NCBI GenBank assembly: GCA_046497505.1
Contig: JAWOFN010000014.1
Span: 1-30,388, forward strand
Direction: 5' to 3'
DNA length: 30,388 nt
Source: JAWOFN01 sp046497505 [NCBI: bacterium]
GTDB lineage: Bacteria > Blakebacterota > Blakebacteria > Blakebacterales
A program made the position numbers and the translations under genes. The number at the start of each line of letters is the position of its first letter. Position 1 is the first letter of the stretch. Below are positions 1-14,581 of this stretch, in pieces. The notes beneath the pieces are model-generated. The model made no database searches and was not told the DNA's origin. It saw only the letters and a program-made list of their open reading frames with translations.

Positions 1-426
1 GGGGACGTGGATGGCCTTCACCCCGGCGGCGTGGGGCTCGATCTCCGCCAGCTCCCCGGGCCCGATGAGGCGGCAGGCCACCCCGTTGGCCCGTCCCCGC
101 TCGCAGAGGTCCTCCAGGCGGTCTGCCTCCTCCTCCTCGACGGCCACGATGACCTTCCCGCAACGGTCGAAGGCGATCCCCTCCTCCTCGCAGAACCTCT
201 CCAGGGCGGCCTTCCCGCGGCGGCAGGTCCGTGCCTTCAGCGAGCCGGGGCGGTAGTAGATACCGGAGTGGATGACCCCCGAGTTGTGCCCGGTCTGGTG
301 CCGGGCCAGGGCGTCCTCCTTCTCGAGCAGGGTGAGCGATGTGTCCGGGCGGTGCTGCAGCAGGCGGTGGGCGGCGGCCAGGCCCACGATCCCCCCGCCG
401 ATGATGAGCACGTCGCTGGTCTCCAT
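1..426 (-). CDS. lhgO: L-2-hydroxyglutarate oxidase-like FAD-dependent oxidoreductase (5' part only)
   Basis: Partial gene: 142 N-terminal codons run off the left edge of the window. The protein opens with a Rossmann FAD-binding motif, [15 protein letters not shown] (residues 5-19). It is followed by [14 protein letters not shown] and PGSLKA at about 45-64, a stretch characteristic of the LhgO/YgaF family within the DAO superfamily. Members of that family oxidise L-2-hydroxyglutarate to 2-oxoglutarate and use FAD. The ATG at 424-426 is chosen because the FAD motif starts immediately after it. The gene is divergent from the tRNA-Leu/tig operon. The catalytic C-terminal half is not visible, so a related amino-acid or glycerol-3-phosphate oxidase cannot be fully excluded, but the [12 protein letters not shown] stretch argues strongly for LhgO. 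Confidence 0.85.
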   Translation of the reverse strand, partial: METSDVLIIGGGIVGLAAAHRLLQHRPDTSLTLLEKEDALARHQTGHNSGVIHSGIYYRPGSLKARTCRRGKAALERFCEEEGIAFDRCGKVIVAVEEEEADRLEDLCERGRANGVACRLIGPGELAEIEPHAAGVKAIHVP

Positions 427-466
427 GGTCCCCCTTCCGATCCCCTTCCCATCCGGGCCCGCTCCG

Positions 467-495
467 TTGACAGTCCCGGTCCGGACCCGCATATT
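467..495 (+). promoter_or_regulatory. Sigma70-type promoter for tRNA-Leu and the tig operon
   Basis: A perfect -35 TTGACA (467-472) is followed by a 17-nt spacer and a -10 CATATT (490-495, 4 of 6 consensus). Transcription would start near 502, about 90 nt before the tRNA. It lies in the 165-nt gap between the divergent lhgO gene and tRNA-Leu. No other promoter is evident before tig. The call rests on motif match and position only. Confidence 0.55.
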
Positions 496-591
496 GCATC
501 ACTTGACCACGAAAGGACAACTCCCCTTGTGTCCCCTCCCGGGGTGCGGCGCGTGCCGCTGCGGCAGGAGGACGCGGACACGGACATCACA

Positions 592-677
592 GCGAGAGTG
601 GCGGAACTGGTATACGCGCAGGATTTAGGATCCTGTGGGGAGATCCCATGGGGGTTCGAGTCCCCCCTCTCGCACCA
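592..677 (+). tRNA. tRNA-Leu (anticodon UAG), CCA encoded
   Basis: The acceptor stem GCGAGAG (592-598) pairs with CTCTCGC (667-673), followed by discriminator A and an encoded CCA (675-677). The anticodon stem CAGGA/TCCTG (619-623/631-635) encloses a 7-nt loop with TAG at 626-628. A long variable arm (GGGGAGATCCCAT region) and the GGTTCGAGTCCC T-arm identify a class II leucine tRNA. It is 86 nt with CCA. It lies 35 nt upstream of trigger factor with no terminator between them, so tRNA and tig mRNA are probably made as one transcript. Confidence 0.95.
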
Positions 678-712
678 GTGAGCCTCTCCCAGGCAGGAGC
701 ATCATCATCGAC

Positions 713-2140
713 GTGAAAGTGACGGTAACCGAGACCTCGACCTGGCAGCGAACCCTGGAACTCGAGATCCCCAGGGAGCGGGTCGAGGAAGAAGAGAGCA
801 AGTTCCTCAAGGAGTACCAGAAGCAGGTGGACATCCCGGGCTTCCGGAAGGGGAAGGCCCCGGAGAAGATGGTACTGCAGCGCCACGGGGATGCCATCCG
901 CTCCGACGCCATCGAGGAGATCCTCCCGCGGGCCCTCACCGACGCCCTCACCGGCGAGGACATCTCCCCCCTGGCGCCTCCCCGGGTCGTGGACCTGGAT
1001 TTCGGCGAGGAGGGCCCCCTGACGGTGAAGGCGGTCGTGGAGGTGATGCCGGAGTTCGAGGTGAAGGGCTACAAGAAGCTCAAGCTGGAGAAACCGGTCC
1101 GGCCCATCACCGAGGAGGACGTGGACGAGGCCCTGGGGGGGCTGCGTGAGCGCACCGCGGAGCTGGTCCCGGTGGACCGGGCCGCCGGGGACGGCGATTA
1201 CCTGCTGGCCGACATCATCCAGTGCGATGAGTCCGGCGCGCCCATCATCGGCCAGAAGAGCGAGAACCGCACCCTGATGGTCGCCGAGGAGGGGGAGGGC
1301 TCCGGTGTGGGCCGCCAGCTCATGGGGGTCCGCAAGGGGGACGAGCGCCGGGTGGTGGTCGAGCACGACGAGGAGGCCCCCGATGCCGCTGGTCAGGAGG
1401 GGACGCATAAACACATCTTCCTGGTACAGGTCCACGAGGTGAAGGAGAAGCGGCTGCCCGAGCTGGACGACGAGTACGCCCGGGGGCTGGGGGAGTTCGA
1501 CGACCTGGCCGACCTGCGGAAGCGGGTGCGGGAGGACCTCGAGGGGCAGATGGAGGAGGAGGCCCGCAAGCTCATGGTGGGCCAGGCCATCGACCAGCTC
1601 ATCAAGAAGAACGACATCGAGGTGCCGCAGTCCCTCATACGGCGCTACCTGGACGGCGTGGTCGAGGACTACAAGCAGGCCCTCGAGCAGCAGGGTGCCG
1701 GCGCGCAGATGGACGAGCAGGCGGTGAGGAACGAGTACCGGGGCATGGCCACCGTCCAGCTCCAGTGGCAGCTCATGCAGTCGCGCATCGCCGAGCAGGA
1801 GGGCCTCGAGGTCACCGAGGAGGAGGTCCGGGAACAGACCGAGGCGTTCGCGGAGAACTACGACGTGGGACCGGAGGAGGCCTACCGGGCCCTGGCGGCC
1901 CAGGGGAGGCTGGATCGGATCCGCTCCGAGCTGCGGGAGAAGAAGGTGGTGGACCTCATCATCGACTCCGCGAAGGTGAAGGAGAAGAAGGTCTCGCCGA
2001 AGGAGGAAGAAGCGCCGGCCCCGAAGGTCGTGACACCTTCGTCACAGGGGCGGTCCATGATCGCGGGAGGGGACGAGGGTCCCAGCGGACCGGAGTCGGA
2101 GGGGCCCGGGGACAGCGGCCTCATCATCCCCGGCCGGTAA
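713..2140 (+). CDS. tig: Trigger factor, ribosome-associated chaperone
   Basis: Trigger factor binds the ribosome near the exit tunnel and shields nascent chains in the cytoplasm. The N-terminal ribosome-binding signature GFRKGKAP is present at about residues 43-50 of a 475-aa product. It is followed by a divergent FKBP-type PPIase-like domain (about 150-240) and a long helical C-terminal chaperone domain. The last 50 or so residues form a low-complexity Pro/Glu/Gly tail beyond the usual family end. The start is uncertain. GTG 713 gives the family-like N terminus (M)[11 protein letters not shown] but lies 13 nt from the Shine-Dalgarno CAGGAG (694-699). An ATC at 707 has the ideal 7-nt spacing but is not a standard start. 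It is the first protein gene of the tig-clpP-clpX-lon-ysxC operon. Confidence 0.95.
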   Translation: MKVTVTETSTWQRTLELEIPRERVEEEESKFLKEYQKQVDIPGFRKGKAPEKMVLQRHGDAIRSDAIEEILPRALTDALTGEDISPLAPPRVVDLDFGEEGPLTVKAVVEVMPEFEVKGYKKLKLEKPVRPITEEDVDEALGGLRERTAELVPVDRAAGDGDYLLADIIQCDESGAPIIGQKSENRTLMVAEEGEGSGVGRQLMGVRKGDERRVVVEHDEEAPDAAGQEGTHKHIFLVQVHEVKEKRLPELDDEYARGLGEFDDLADLRKRVREDLEGQMEEEARKLMVGQAIDQLIKKNDIEVPQSLIRRYLDGVVEDYKQALEQQGAGAQMDEQAVRNEYRGMATVQLQWQLMQSRIAEQEGLEVTEEEVREQTEAFAENYDVGPEEAYRALAAQGRLDRIRSELREKKVVDLIIDSAKVKEKKVSPKEEEAPAPKVVTPSSQGRSMIAGGDEGPSGPESEGPGDSGLIIPGR

Positions 2141-2181
2141 CCGAACACCACGGACGAGCGAACAAGGGAAGGACGGACGCA

Positions 2182-2832
2182 ATGGGCCTGGTACCCATGG
2201 TGGTGGAGACGACGGGGCGCGGAGAGCGTGCCTACGACATCTACTCCCGGCTCCTCAAGGACCGGATCGTCTTCATCGGGACAGCCATCGACGACAACAT
2301 CGCCAACCTGATCATCGCCCAGCTCCTCTTCCTCGACGCCGAGGACCCGGACAAGGACATCCAGATCTACATCAACAGTCCCGGGGGGAGCGTGACCGCC
2401 GGGCTGGGGATCTACGACACGATGCAGTACGTCCGCCCCGACGTGGCCACGGTCTGCATGGGACAGGCGGCCAGCATGGGGGCGATCCTCCTCATGTCCG
2501 GCGCCCAGGGGAAGCGTTCCTGCCTGCCCAACTCGCGGGTCATGATCCACCAGCCGTGGGGCGGGGTGGAGGGCCAGGCCACCGACATCGAGATCCACAC
2601 CCGGGAGATCCTGAAGCTCAAAAAGAGGCTGAACGACATGATCGTCGAGCATACGGGGCAGCCCCTCGACAAGGTGAAGCAGGACACCGACCGCAACTAT
2701 TTCATGGACGCGCAGCAGTCCAGGGATTACGGCCTGGTGGACAGTGTCTTCGACCCCGCGAAGGACGTGGGCGGAGCGAAGACGGAGGGACACGAGAAGG
2801 ACGAGGACGAGAAGGAAGAGAAGGAAGACTGA
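2182..2832 (+). CDS. clpP: ATP-dependent Clp protease proteolytic subunit with Asn in the Asp triad position
   Basis: ClpP is the barrel-shaped serine protease that degrades substrates fed by ClpX. The 216-aa product keeps the nucleophile Ser98 (GQAASMGA) and His123 (MIHQPWGG). The third triad position, normally Asp in an xTDRDxF context, reads DTDRNYFM with Asn172 (codon AAC 2695-2697). Asn at the same position is known from Listeria ClpP1, which is poorly active alone. The last 20 or so residues are a Lys/Glu/Asp-rich tail past the usual end. ATG 2182 has AAGGA (2169-2173) eight nt upstream; ATG 2197 is a possible alternative. The stop codon is separated from clpX by one base, so the two are surely co-translated. 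The family call is certain; the catalytic consequence is inference. Confidence 0.97.
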   Translation: MGLVPMVVETTGRGERAYDIYSRLLKDRIVFIGTAIDDNIANLIIAQLLFLDAEDPDKDIQIYINSPGGSVTAGLGIYDTMQYVRPDVATVCMGQAASMGAILLMSGAQGKRSCLPNSRVMIHQPWGGVEGQATDIEIHTREILKLKKRLNDMIVEHTGQPLDKVKQDTDRNYFMDAQQSRDYGLVDSVFDPAKDVGGAKTEGHEKDEDEKEEKED

Positions 2833-2833
2833 G

Positions 2834-4270
2834 ATGACAGACGACCGGACGGGCGGAGGCCCGGAGAAGGGCACGGCGAAGGGGCCCGGCCCGGGGGGCA
2901 CGGTGAAGACCGGCGGCGGCTCGGGCGGCGGAGGGGGGCGGAGCGGCCTGCGCTGCTCCTTCTGCGGCAGGGGTCCCGAGCAGGTGCAGAAGCTCATCAC
3001 CGGCCCCGACGTGCACATCTGCAACGAGTGCGTGGAGCTGTGCAACGACATCCTCCGGGAGGAGGAGGACCGGGTCCCCGACTTCGACCTGGACACCCTC
3101 CCCACCCCCCGGGAGATCGTGGATGTGCTCGACAGCTACGTCATCGGCCAGGACCGGGCGAAGAAGACCCTCTCGGTGGCGGTCTACAACCACTACAAGC
3201 GGATCAAGTACCGGCAGGGACTCCACGAGCTGAAGGACGACGACGTGGAGCTGGAGAAGGCGAACATCCTGCTGCTGGGTCCCACGGGGGTGGGCAAGAC
3301 CCTCCTGGCCCAGACGCTGGCCCGCATCCTGAAGGTCCCCTTCACCATCGCCGACGCCACCACCCTCACCGAGGCGGGGTACGTGGGCGAGGACGTGGAG
3401 AACATCCTGGTGCGTCTGCTCCAGGCGGCGGACTACGACGTGAAGCGGGCCGAGCTGGGCATCGTCTATGTGGACGAGATCGACAAGATCGCCCGGAAGA
3501 GCGAGAACCCCAGCATCACCCGGGACGTATCGGGTGAGGGGGTCCAGCAGGCCCTGCTGAAGATCCTGGAGGGGACCACCGCCCAGGTGCCTCCCAAGGG
3601 GGGGCGCAAGCACCCCGAGCAGGCCCTGATCCAGATCGACACCGCCAACATCCTCTTCATCTGCGGCGGCGCCTTCGACGGTCTGGACAAGATCGTGGCC
3701 CGGCGCCTGGGCCGTAAGGTGGTGGGTTTCGGCCAGTCCCGGACGGGGTCGGTGGACCTGCGCGACCGGGGGAGCCTGCTGGCCCGCACCGAGTTCGACG
3801 ACCTCCTGCGATACGGGCTGATCCCCGAGCTGGTGGGGCGCCTGCCGGTGCACTGTGCCCTGACCGACCTGGACGAGGAGGCGCTCCTCCAGATCCTCAC
3901 CGAGCCGAAGAACGCCCTGGTGAAGCAGTACCTGAAGTCCTTCGAGATGGACGGGATGGAACTGGTCTTCGACGAGGAGGCCCTCCAGGCGGTCGTCCGC
4001 ATGGCCCTGACGAAGGGCACGGGGGCGCGGGCCCTCCGCTCCATCCTGGAGCAGGTCATGCTCGACCTCATGTACGAGATCCCGGGAACCGCCGATACGG
4101 GGCGGATCCAGGTCACCGCCGAGATGATCGAGAAGGGGGCCGAGGAGGTCCTCCAGCGGGAGGAGATCCTGGAGGCCGCCGAGGAGACCGAAGAGGAAGA
4201 GGCCGCGCCGGCAGCCGCGGTGGAGGTCTCCGAGACCGAAGAAGAGCAGGAACAGAAGAAGCGGGCATAG
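2834..4270 (+). CDS. clpX: ATP-dependent Clp protease ATP-binding subunit ClpX
   Basis: AAA+ unfoldase that recognises substrates, including ssrA-tagged proteins, and threads them into ClpP. Of 478 aa, residues 1-38 are a Gly-rich disordered extension. The zinc-binding domain follows, with Cys41, Cys44, Cys63 and Cys66. Walker A GPTGVGKT is at 149-156, pore loop GYVG at 182-185, Walker B VYVDEID at 211-217, the RKH loop at 258-260, the arginine finger near Arg336 (LVGR), and sensor 2 GARALR at 397-402. The ClpP-docking IGF loop reads VGF (residues 297-299). The last 40 or so residues are a Glu-rich tail absent from typical ClpX. Start ATG 2834 sits one base after the clpP stop, inside the clpP/clpX junction. 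Confidence 0.98.
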   Translation: MTDDRTGGGPEKGTAKGPGPGGTVKTGGGSGGGGGRSGLRCSFCGRGPEQVQKLITGPDVHICNECVELCNDILREEEDRVPDFDLDTLPTPREIVDVLDSYVIGQDRAKKTLSVAVYNHYKRIKYRQGLHELKDDDVELEKANILLLGPTGVGKTLLAQTLARILKVPFTIADATTLTEAGYVGEDVENILVRLLQAADYDVKRAELGIVYVDEIDKIARKSENPSITRDVSGEGVQQALLKILEGTTAQVPPKGGRKHPEQALIQIDTANILFICGGAFDGLDKIVARRLGRKVVGFGQSRTGSVDLRDRGSLLARTEFDDLLRYGLIPELVGRLPVHCALTDLDEEALLQILTEPKNALVKQYLKSFEMDGMELVFDEEALQAVVRMALTKGTGARALRSILEQVMLDLMYEIPGTADTGRIQVTAEMIEKGAEEVLQREEILEAAEETEEEEAAPAAAVEVSETEEEQEQKKRA

Positions 4271-4285
4271 AAAACGAGACCTGCC

Positions 4286-6738
<2,453 letters not shown>

Positions 6739-6739
<1 letters not shown>

Positions 6740-7389
6740 TGGACCCGGTCTTCCCCGCAGCACCGAAGGATGTCCTGGAGAGCACCTACGAGCTCTCGGC
6801 GGTCCGGCCCGAGCAATTGCCCGGACCGGATGCCCCCGAGATCGCCTTCGCCGGGCGCTCGAACGTGGGCAAGTCGAGCCTCATCAACGCCCTGCTGGGC
6901 CGGCGGAACCTGGCCCGGACCAGCAACACCCCCGGCAAGACGCGGGCCCTGAACTCCTATCGCCTCCGTGTCCGGGCCGCCCGGGAAGGCCGCAGCGTGG
7001 AGGGCGCCCTCCGCTTCGTGGACCTGCCCGGATACGGCTACGCGAAGGTCTCCAAGGCCGAGCGAGCCGCCTGGGGGCCCCTCATCGAGGGCTACCTGCT
7101 GGAGCGCCGGGAACTGTGGGGGGTGGCCCTGGTCATCGACGGCCGCCGCGAGCCCGCCGACAGCGACCTGATGATGGCGGAGTGGCTCGGGGTGAGCCGC
7201 ATACCTTACGCGGCGGTCCTCACCAAGACGGACAAGATCAAGCAGGCCGAGCAGGCGGTGGTGAAGCGGGCCTCCGAGGGTTTGCTCCGCAGCCTGGGGG
7301 CCCGGCACGTGCTCCAGGTCTCCAACGTCAAGGGCACCGGTATCCAGCGTGTCTGGCCCGCCCTGGAGGAACTGGGGAGCGGGCTCTGA
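6739..7389 (+). CDS. ysxC: Ribosome-biogenesis GTP-binding protein YsxC/EngB
   Basis: Small TRAFAC GTPase of 216 aa that acts in late 50S subunit assembly. The G motifs are visible: G1 GRSNVGKSS (residues 37-45), G2 region TSNTPGKT, G3 DLPGYGYA, G4 TKTDK, and G5-like VSNVKGTG near the C terminus. The length is normal. The ATG at 6739 overlaps the lon stop codon (TGATG), which places it in the same operon. The lon-ysxC order is also known from Bacillus, so linkage to the protease genes is conserved. It appears intact, with family-typical features throughout. Confidence 0.97.
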
Positions 7390-7418
7390 CCGGGGCCGGC
7401 AGGCGGGTCCGGCTCGGG

Positions 7419-7799
7419 ATGATCCTGTCCATTGCGGCGACGGTCTCGGTCGTGTCTGGCATACGACCCGCAGTCGAGGGGTTGCGGATTCGTCTCGTGG
7501 AGACCCGCAGCATGACGGTGGGCGAACGTCTGCAGGCGCATCATCCCTGGTATGGACGTCTCAGCGAGCCCCTGGCATCTGTTCGGGACAGCGTCGCCGA
7601 GCAGGAGGCCCTCCTGGTGGAGACCGAGGGTCTCCCCCCCTGGTTCATCCCGCCCGCGGTCTACCCCCGACCGGTGTACCACCACGATGGATCCTCCGCC
7701 GGGACCCTCGCGGAAAGGGACCGTCCGCGGTATCTGCTCCGTCTGCGTTTGGAAGAGGGGGTCGTGGTCTGGTCCCTTGAGCAGGGGGAGAAGCGGTGA
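7419..7799 (+). CDS. Small membrane-anchored protein of unknown function, coupled to the following GT-C-like gene
   Basis: I do not recognise a defined family. The 126-aa product starts with one hydrophobic segment (MILSIAATVSVVSG, residues 1-14), which would anchor it or act as a signal, leaving a soluble part outside the membrane. A central Trp/Pro/Tyr-rich patch, LPPWFIPPAVYPRPVYHH (about 76-93), resembles motifs in loops of envelope glycosyltransferase-associated proteins; this is an impression, not a match. ATG 7419 is chosen as the first start after the ysxC stop in this frame. Its TGA overlaps the GTG start of the next gene (GTGA), so the two are probably translated together and may act as partners. 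Codon use is less GC-biased than in ysxC. Confidence 0.65.
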   Translation: MILSIAATVSVVSGIRPAVEGLRIRLVETRSMTVGERLQAHHPWYGRLSEPLASVRDSVAEQEALLVETEGLPPWFIPPAVYPRPVYHHDGSSAGTLAERDRPRYLLRLRLEEGVVVWSLEQGEKR

Positions 7800-9220
7800 A
7801 TCCCCCCTACGGATCGGGGGCGGTGCCCGGGGTGTGGGCGTGGCTGATCCTGGGGATCCTCCACCTCAGCTACGTCGGTATGGGGATGCTGCTCCTCGAT
7901 CTTCCGACCTGGCAGGATCGGTCCGGGCTGCGAAGGCGCGATACCTGGCAGATGTCCTGCTGTTACTTCACCGGTCTCACAGCCCATATCATTCTCCTCT
8001 ATCTAGCGGCCCTCACGGTCGGGGTCCGTCCCTGGATGGTGTACCTCCTGGGGACCGTTGGCCTGTCCGGATTCGTCACACGGATCCGCGGCGGTGCGGA
8101 GGAACCGGTCTCCTCAGGCGGACCGACACGATCCCGCGACCGCGTCCTGGTCCTCCTGTGGTTGGGTGTGGCGGCCGTTCCCCTCCTCTACGTCGCCGCA
8201 ACCATCGTCACGCTGCCGGCCGTCGGCTACGACAGCACGGCCATCTGGTACCCGAAGGCACTGCACCTGCATGGAGGTGGGTCGGTCTGGTCGGCGTACT
8301 TCACCGATCCTGGTCTGGTCCACCCGCACCCCTCGTATCCCCTCTTCCTGCCCCTGTTCATCGCGGGTCAACTCTCCGCCCCGGGCATCGCCGGAGACTT
8401 CCTGGTCAAGCCGGGCGTCCTCTACCTCTACGTGATGGGATTCCTCGCCGTTTTCGGTGCCCTGCGAAGACACCTGGCATCCCACCACGCCCTGGCGGCT
8501 CTCGCACTCCTGCTCTACGCGCCGTTCCTGGGTCCGGCGGCCGGGTCCGGGCCGACGGTGAGCCTCTACGCGGACTTCCCGCTGGCCATCGCGATCCTGA
8601 TGACTGTGGTGGGCCTGTCCGGGTATCTTGCCACAGGACGCATCCAGGACCTGTGGGGTGCGACGGCCGGTCTGGTGATGGCGGTGCTCCTGAAGGATGA
8701 GGGCTCCGCGTGGCTGTTCAGCGTCTTCGTCGTCCTGCTTGCTGCGTACCGGTACAGCGATCTGCGGGAGCCAGTCAGAGGGGTGTTGCGCGTCCTGTGG
8801 CTCCCCGGTCTGGTCGCCGTCGTCCTGATCGCCGTCAGGCTCTACCTGCCTGCCGGTTCCGATCTGGGACCTCCCGACGCCGAGATGCTCCTGGCCCTGC
8901 CCGGGGCCGCCCTGCGCGTGGCAGGGGCCTGGCTGTGGGACCTGGTGAACCCCTGGCGGTGGGGCGTGCTGTTCACGACGGTCCTGCTCCTGACAGGTGC
9001 TGGCCTTCTTGGGGGGGCGCCGAAGGGGTGGGGGTGGGTCTTGCTGATGATCCTCCTGCAGTGGCTTGTCTACGTGACAGCGATGGCCCTCCTGGATCTG
9101 CAGGGCGCGGGAGCGAACTACTACCGGGGGGCGACCTGGGACCGTCTCGCCCTCCACCTGGTTCCCTCCCTCCTGGCGGCAGCCACCGCGTTCCACGCAC
9201 CATCGAGGACGCCCGGGTAA
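7796..9220 (+). CDS. Multi-spanning membrane protein, probable GT-C fold glycosyltransferase
   Basis: The 474-aa product is an integral membrane protein with roughly ten to twelve hydrophobic segments. A loop after the third or fourth segment reads VGYDSTAIWYPKALHLH and is followed by HPHPSYPLFLPLF (about residues 141-190). An acidic residue in the first outer loop followed by a Tyr-Pro-containing stretch before the next helix is typical of GT-C enzymes such as ArnT/PMT and RgtA-like proteins. Those enzymes use polyprenyl-linked sugars on the outer face of the membrane. Start GTG 7796 overlaps the previous stop. A polysaccharide polymerase or ligase is an alternative, since no Wzy is otherwise seen. 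Codon use (CTA, CGT, ACA, TAT) is less GC-biased than in neighbouring housekeeping genes. Confidence 0.7.
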   Translation: MNPPYGSGAVPGVWAWLILGILHLSYVGMGMLLLDLPTWQDRSGLRRRDTWQMSCCYFTGLTAHIILLYLAALTVGVRPWMVYLLGTVGLSGFVTRIRGGAEEPVSSGGPTRSRDRVLVLLWLGVAAVPLLYVAATIVTLPAVGYDSTAIWYPKALHLHGGGSVWSAYFTDPGLVHPHPSYPLFLPLFIAGQLSAPGIAGDFLVKPGVLYLYVMGFLAVFGALRRHLASHHALAALALLLYAPFLGPAAGSGPTVSLYADFPLAIAILMTVVGLSGYLATGRIQDLWGATAGLVMAVLLKDEGSAWLFSVFVVLLAAYRYSDLREPVRGVLRVLWLPGLVAVVLIAVRLYLPAGSDLGPPDAEMLLALPGAALRVAGAWLWDLVNPWRWGVLFTTVLLLTGAGLLGGAPKGWGWVLLMILLQWLVYVTAMALLDLQGAGANYYRGATWDRLALHLVPSLLAAATAFHAPSRTPG

Positions 9221-9225
9221 TGCGG

Positions 9226-9254
9226 TTGATTTCCTGTGCGCCCGTCTGTTTGAT
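9226..9254 (+). promoter_or_regulatory. Possible promoter for the DegT-type aminotransferase gene
   Basis: TTGATT (9226-9231) and TTTGAT (9249-9254) are separated by 17 nt, each matching 4 of 6 consensus positions. They lie in the 84-nt gap between the GT-C-like gene and the aminotransferase, where an AT-richer patch stands out. Transcription would begin about 40 nt before the start codon. The evidence is motif-level only. Confidence 0.3.
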
Positions 9255-9304
9255 GCTCACATCCCTGGCGGCAAAGGCCGCGAACCTCTGATAAGGGCAC
9301 CAGC

Positions 9305-10411
9305 ATGGATCCGATCCCCTTCCTCGACCTCACGCCGCAGAACGAGCCCCTCCAGGACGAACTGAAGGAGGCGGCCGCCCGGGTCATCGAGAGCGGCGTC
9401 TTCATCCTGGGACCCGAGGTAGAGGCCTTCGAGGAGGCGTGGGCCGACTACTGCGGCACCGAACACGCGGTGGCCCTCAACAGCGGCACCTCCGCCCTGC
9501 ACCTGGGGCTGCTCGCCCTGGACGCGGGACCGGGGGACGAGGTCATCACCGTCGCCCACACGTTCATCGCCACCGTGGAGGCGATCCTCTACACCGGGGC
9601 GAGGCCGGTCTACGCCGACATCCATCCCGAGACCCTGGTCATGGATGTGCGCACCGTGGAGGGGCTCATCACCGAGCGCACCCGGGCCATCCTGCCCGTC
9701 CACCTCTACGGCAACCCGGTGGACATGACCGCCCTGCTTGAGGTCGCCGACCGGCACGGGGTCCCCCTCCTGGAGGACGCGGCCCAGGCGCACGGCGCGG
9801 CGCACCGGGGTCGGAAAGCGGGCTCCTGGGGTCGGGCGGGGACCTTCAGTTTCTACCCCACCAAGAACCTGGGCGCCCTGGGGGAGGGCGGCATCCTCAC
9901 CACCGACGACGAGGAGGTGGCTGAGTCGGTACGGAGCCTGCGCAACCACGGCCAGACCGGCGCTTACTACCACACGGCGGTGGGCTACAACTACCGCATG
10001 ACCGCCTTCCAGGGGGCCATGCTGCGGACCAAGCTGACCCGCCTGGAGACCTGGAATGGGCAGCGGCGGGAACTGGCGGCACGATACGACGAGCTGTGCG
10101 ATGAGGCGGGCATCGAGCGGATGCAGGTGAGGGAAGGGGACGAGTGCGTCTACCACCTCTACCCGGTGCTCGTCCCGGACCGGGACCGGGTCCAGCAGGA
10201 GCTGGAAGAGAAGGGCATCCCCACCCGGGTCCACTACCCCACGCCGCTCTTCTCCCAGCCGGCGGCGGCATCGGCGGCCGCGGTGGGGCGGGACGACCTG
10301 GCCGTGACCCGGTCAGCGGCCGCCCGGGTCCTGAGCCTCCCCTTCTATCCCGGGATGGGAACAGAGAAGGCGGAGGAGGTCGTGACGACCCTCTCCGCCC
10401 TCGTCGACTAG
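9305..10411 (+). CDS. DegT/DnrJ/EryC1/StrS-family PLP-dependent sugar aminotransferase
   Basis: Enzymes of this family transfer an amino group, usually from glutamate, to a keto group on a nucleotide-linked sugar in the cytoplasm. The 368-aa length is typical. Visible signatures are NSGTSALHLGL (about 59-69, phosphate-binding), PVHLYGNPVDM, LEDAAQAHGA (Asp contacting the PLP ring), and FYPTKNLGALGEGG with the PLP-binding Lys187. RNHGQTGAYYH and GYNYRMTAFQGA complete the pattern. The start ATG has AAGGG upstream. It ends 34 nt from the convergent SLBB export gene. The substrate cannot be read from sequence: UDP-4-keto or 3-keto sugars are possible, and no matching 4,6-dehydratase other than gmd lies in the window. 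A role in the surface glycan is inferred from context. Confidence 0.92.
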   Translation: MDPIPFLDLTPQNEPLQDELKEAAARVIESGVFILGPEVEAFEEAWADYCGTEHAVALNSGTSALHLGLLALDAGPGDEVITVAHTFIATVEAILYTGARPVYADIHPETLVMDVRTVEGLITERTRAILPVHLYGNPVDMTALLEVADRHGVPLLEDAAQAHGAAHRGRKAGSWGRAGTFSFYPTKNLGALGEGGILTTDDEEVAESVRSLRNHGQTGAYYHTAVGYNYRMTAFQGAMLRTKLTRLETWNGQRRELAARYDELCDEAGIERMQVREGDECVYHLYPVLVPDRDRVQQELEEKGIPTRVHYPTPLFSQPAAASAAAVGRDDLAVTRSAAARVLSLPFYPGMGTEKAEEVVTTLSALVD

Positions 10412-10445
10412 AACCCGCCCTGTCGTCCCGAGATGGCCGGGCCGA

Positions 10446-14351
<3,906 letters not shown>

Positions 14352-14375
14352 AGGAACCGACCGGAGGGTAGTCAC

Positions 14376-14468
14376 ATCCTGCTCGACATCCTCATACCCG
14401 TCGTCGTACTGCTCCTGGCCATCGGGGTCTTCATATCCCTGCTGGGGGGCTCGCAGGAGATCCGCTAG
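14376..14468 (+). CDS. Possible 30-residue single-span membrane peptide with non-standard start
   Basis: After the purA stop, an open stretch in the same frame encodes LLDILIPVVVLLLAIGVF followed by ISLLGGSQEIR and TAG. This looks like one transmembrane helix with a short polar tail. A strong Shine-Dalgarno, GGAGGG (14363-14368), lies exactly 7 nt before ATC 14376. No ATG, GTG or TTG occurs in frame between the purA stop and the hydrophobic core, so translation would need ATC (14376) or CTG (14379). It lies 9 nt before tRNA-Lys and is probably on the purA transcript. It could be a real micro-protein, a decayed gene or chance. The ribosome site and the clean hydrophobic pattern favour function, but no family is recognised. 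Confidence 0.4.
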   Translation: MLLDILIPVVVLLLAIGVFISLLGGSQEIR

Positions 14469-14477
14469 CGACATCCC

Positions 14478-14554
14478 GGGGGAGTAGCTCAGCCAGGCAG
14501 AGCAGCGGGCTTTTAACCCGTGGGTCCAGGGTTCGATTCCCTGCTCCCCCACCA
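14478..14554 (+). tRNA. tRNA-Lys (anticodon UUU), CCA encoded
   Basis: The acceptor GGGGGAG (14478-14484) pairs with CTCCCCC (14544-14550), followed by A and an encoded CCA (14552-14554). The D-arm TAGCTCAGCCAGGCAGAGCA, the anticodon loop CTTTTAA and the T-arm GGGTTCGATTCCC are all canonical; the anticodon is TTT. It is 77 nt long and sits between the small ORF after purA and the convergent GT2 gene. Confidence 0.97.
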
Positions 14555-14581
14555 TCCTCATCCCGCCGGCGAAGGCTGTGT

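Noticed and set aside
635-712. Upstream extension of trigger factor from ATG 635
   Set aside because: That start lies inside tRNA-Leu, and the added residues do not resemble the family N terminus.
10412-10445. Terminator between the convergent aminotransferase and SLBB genes
   Set aside because: The 34-nt gap has no convincing stem-loop and no T-run on either strand.
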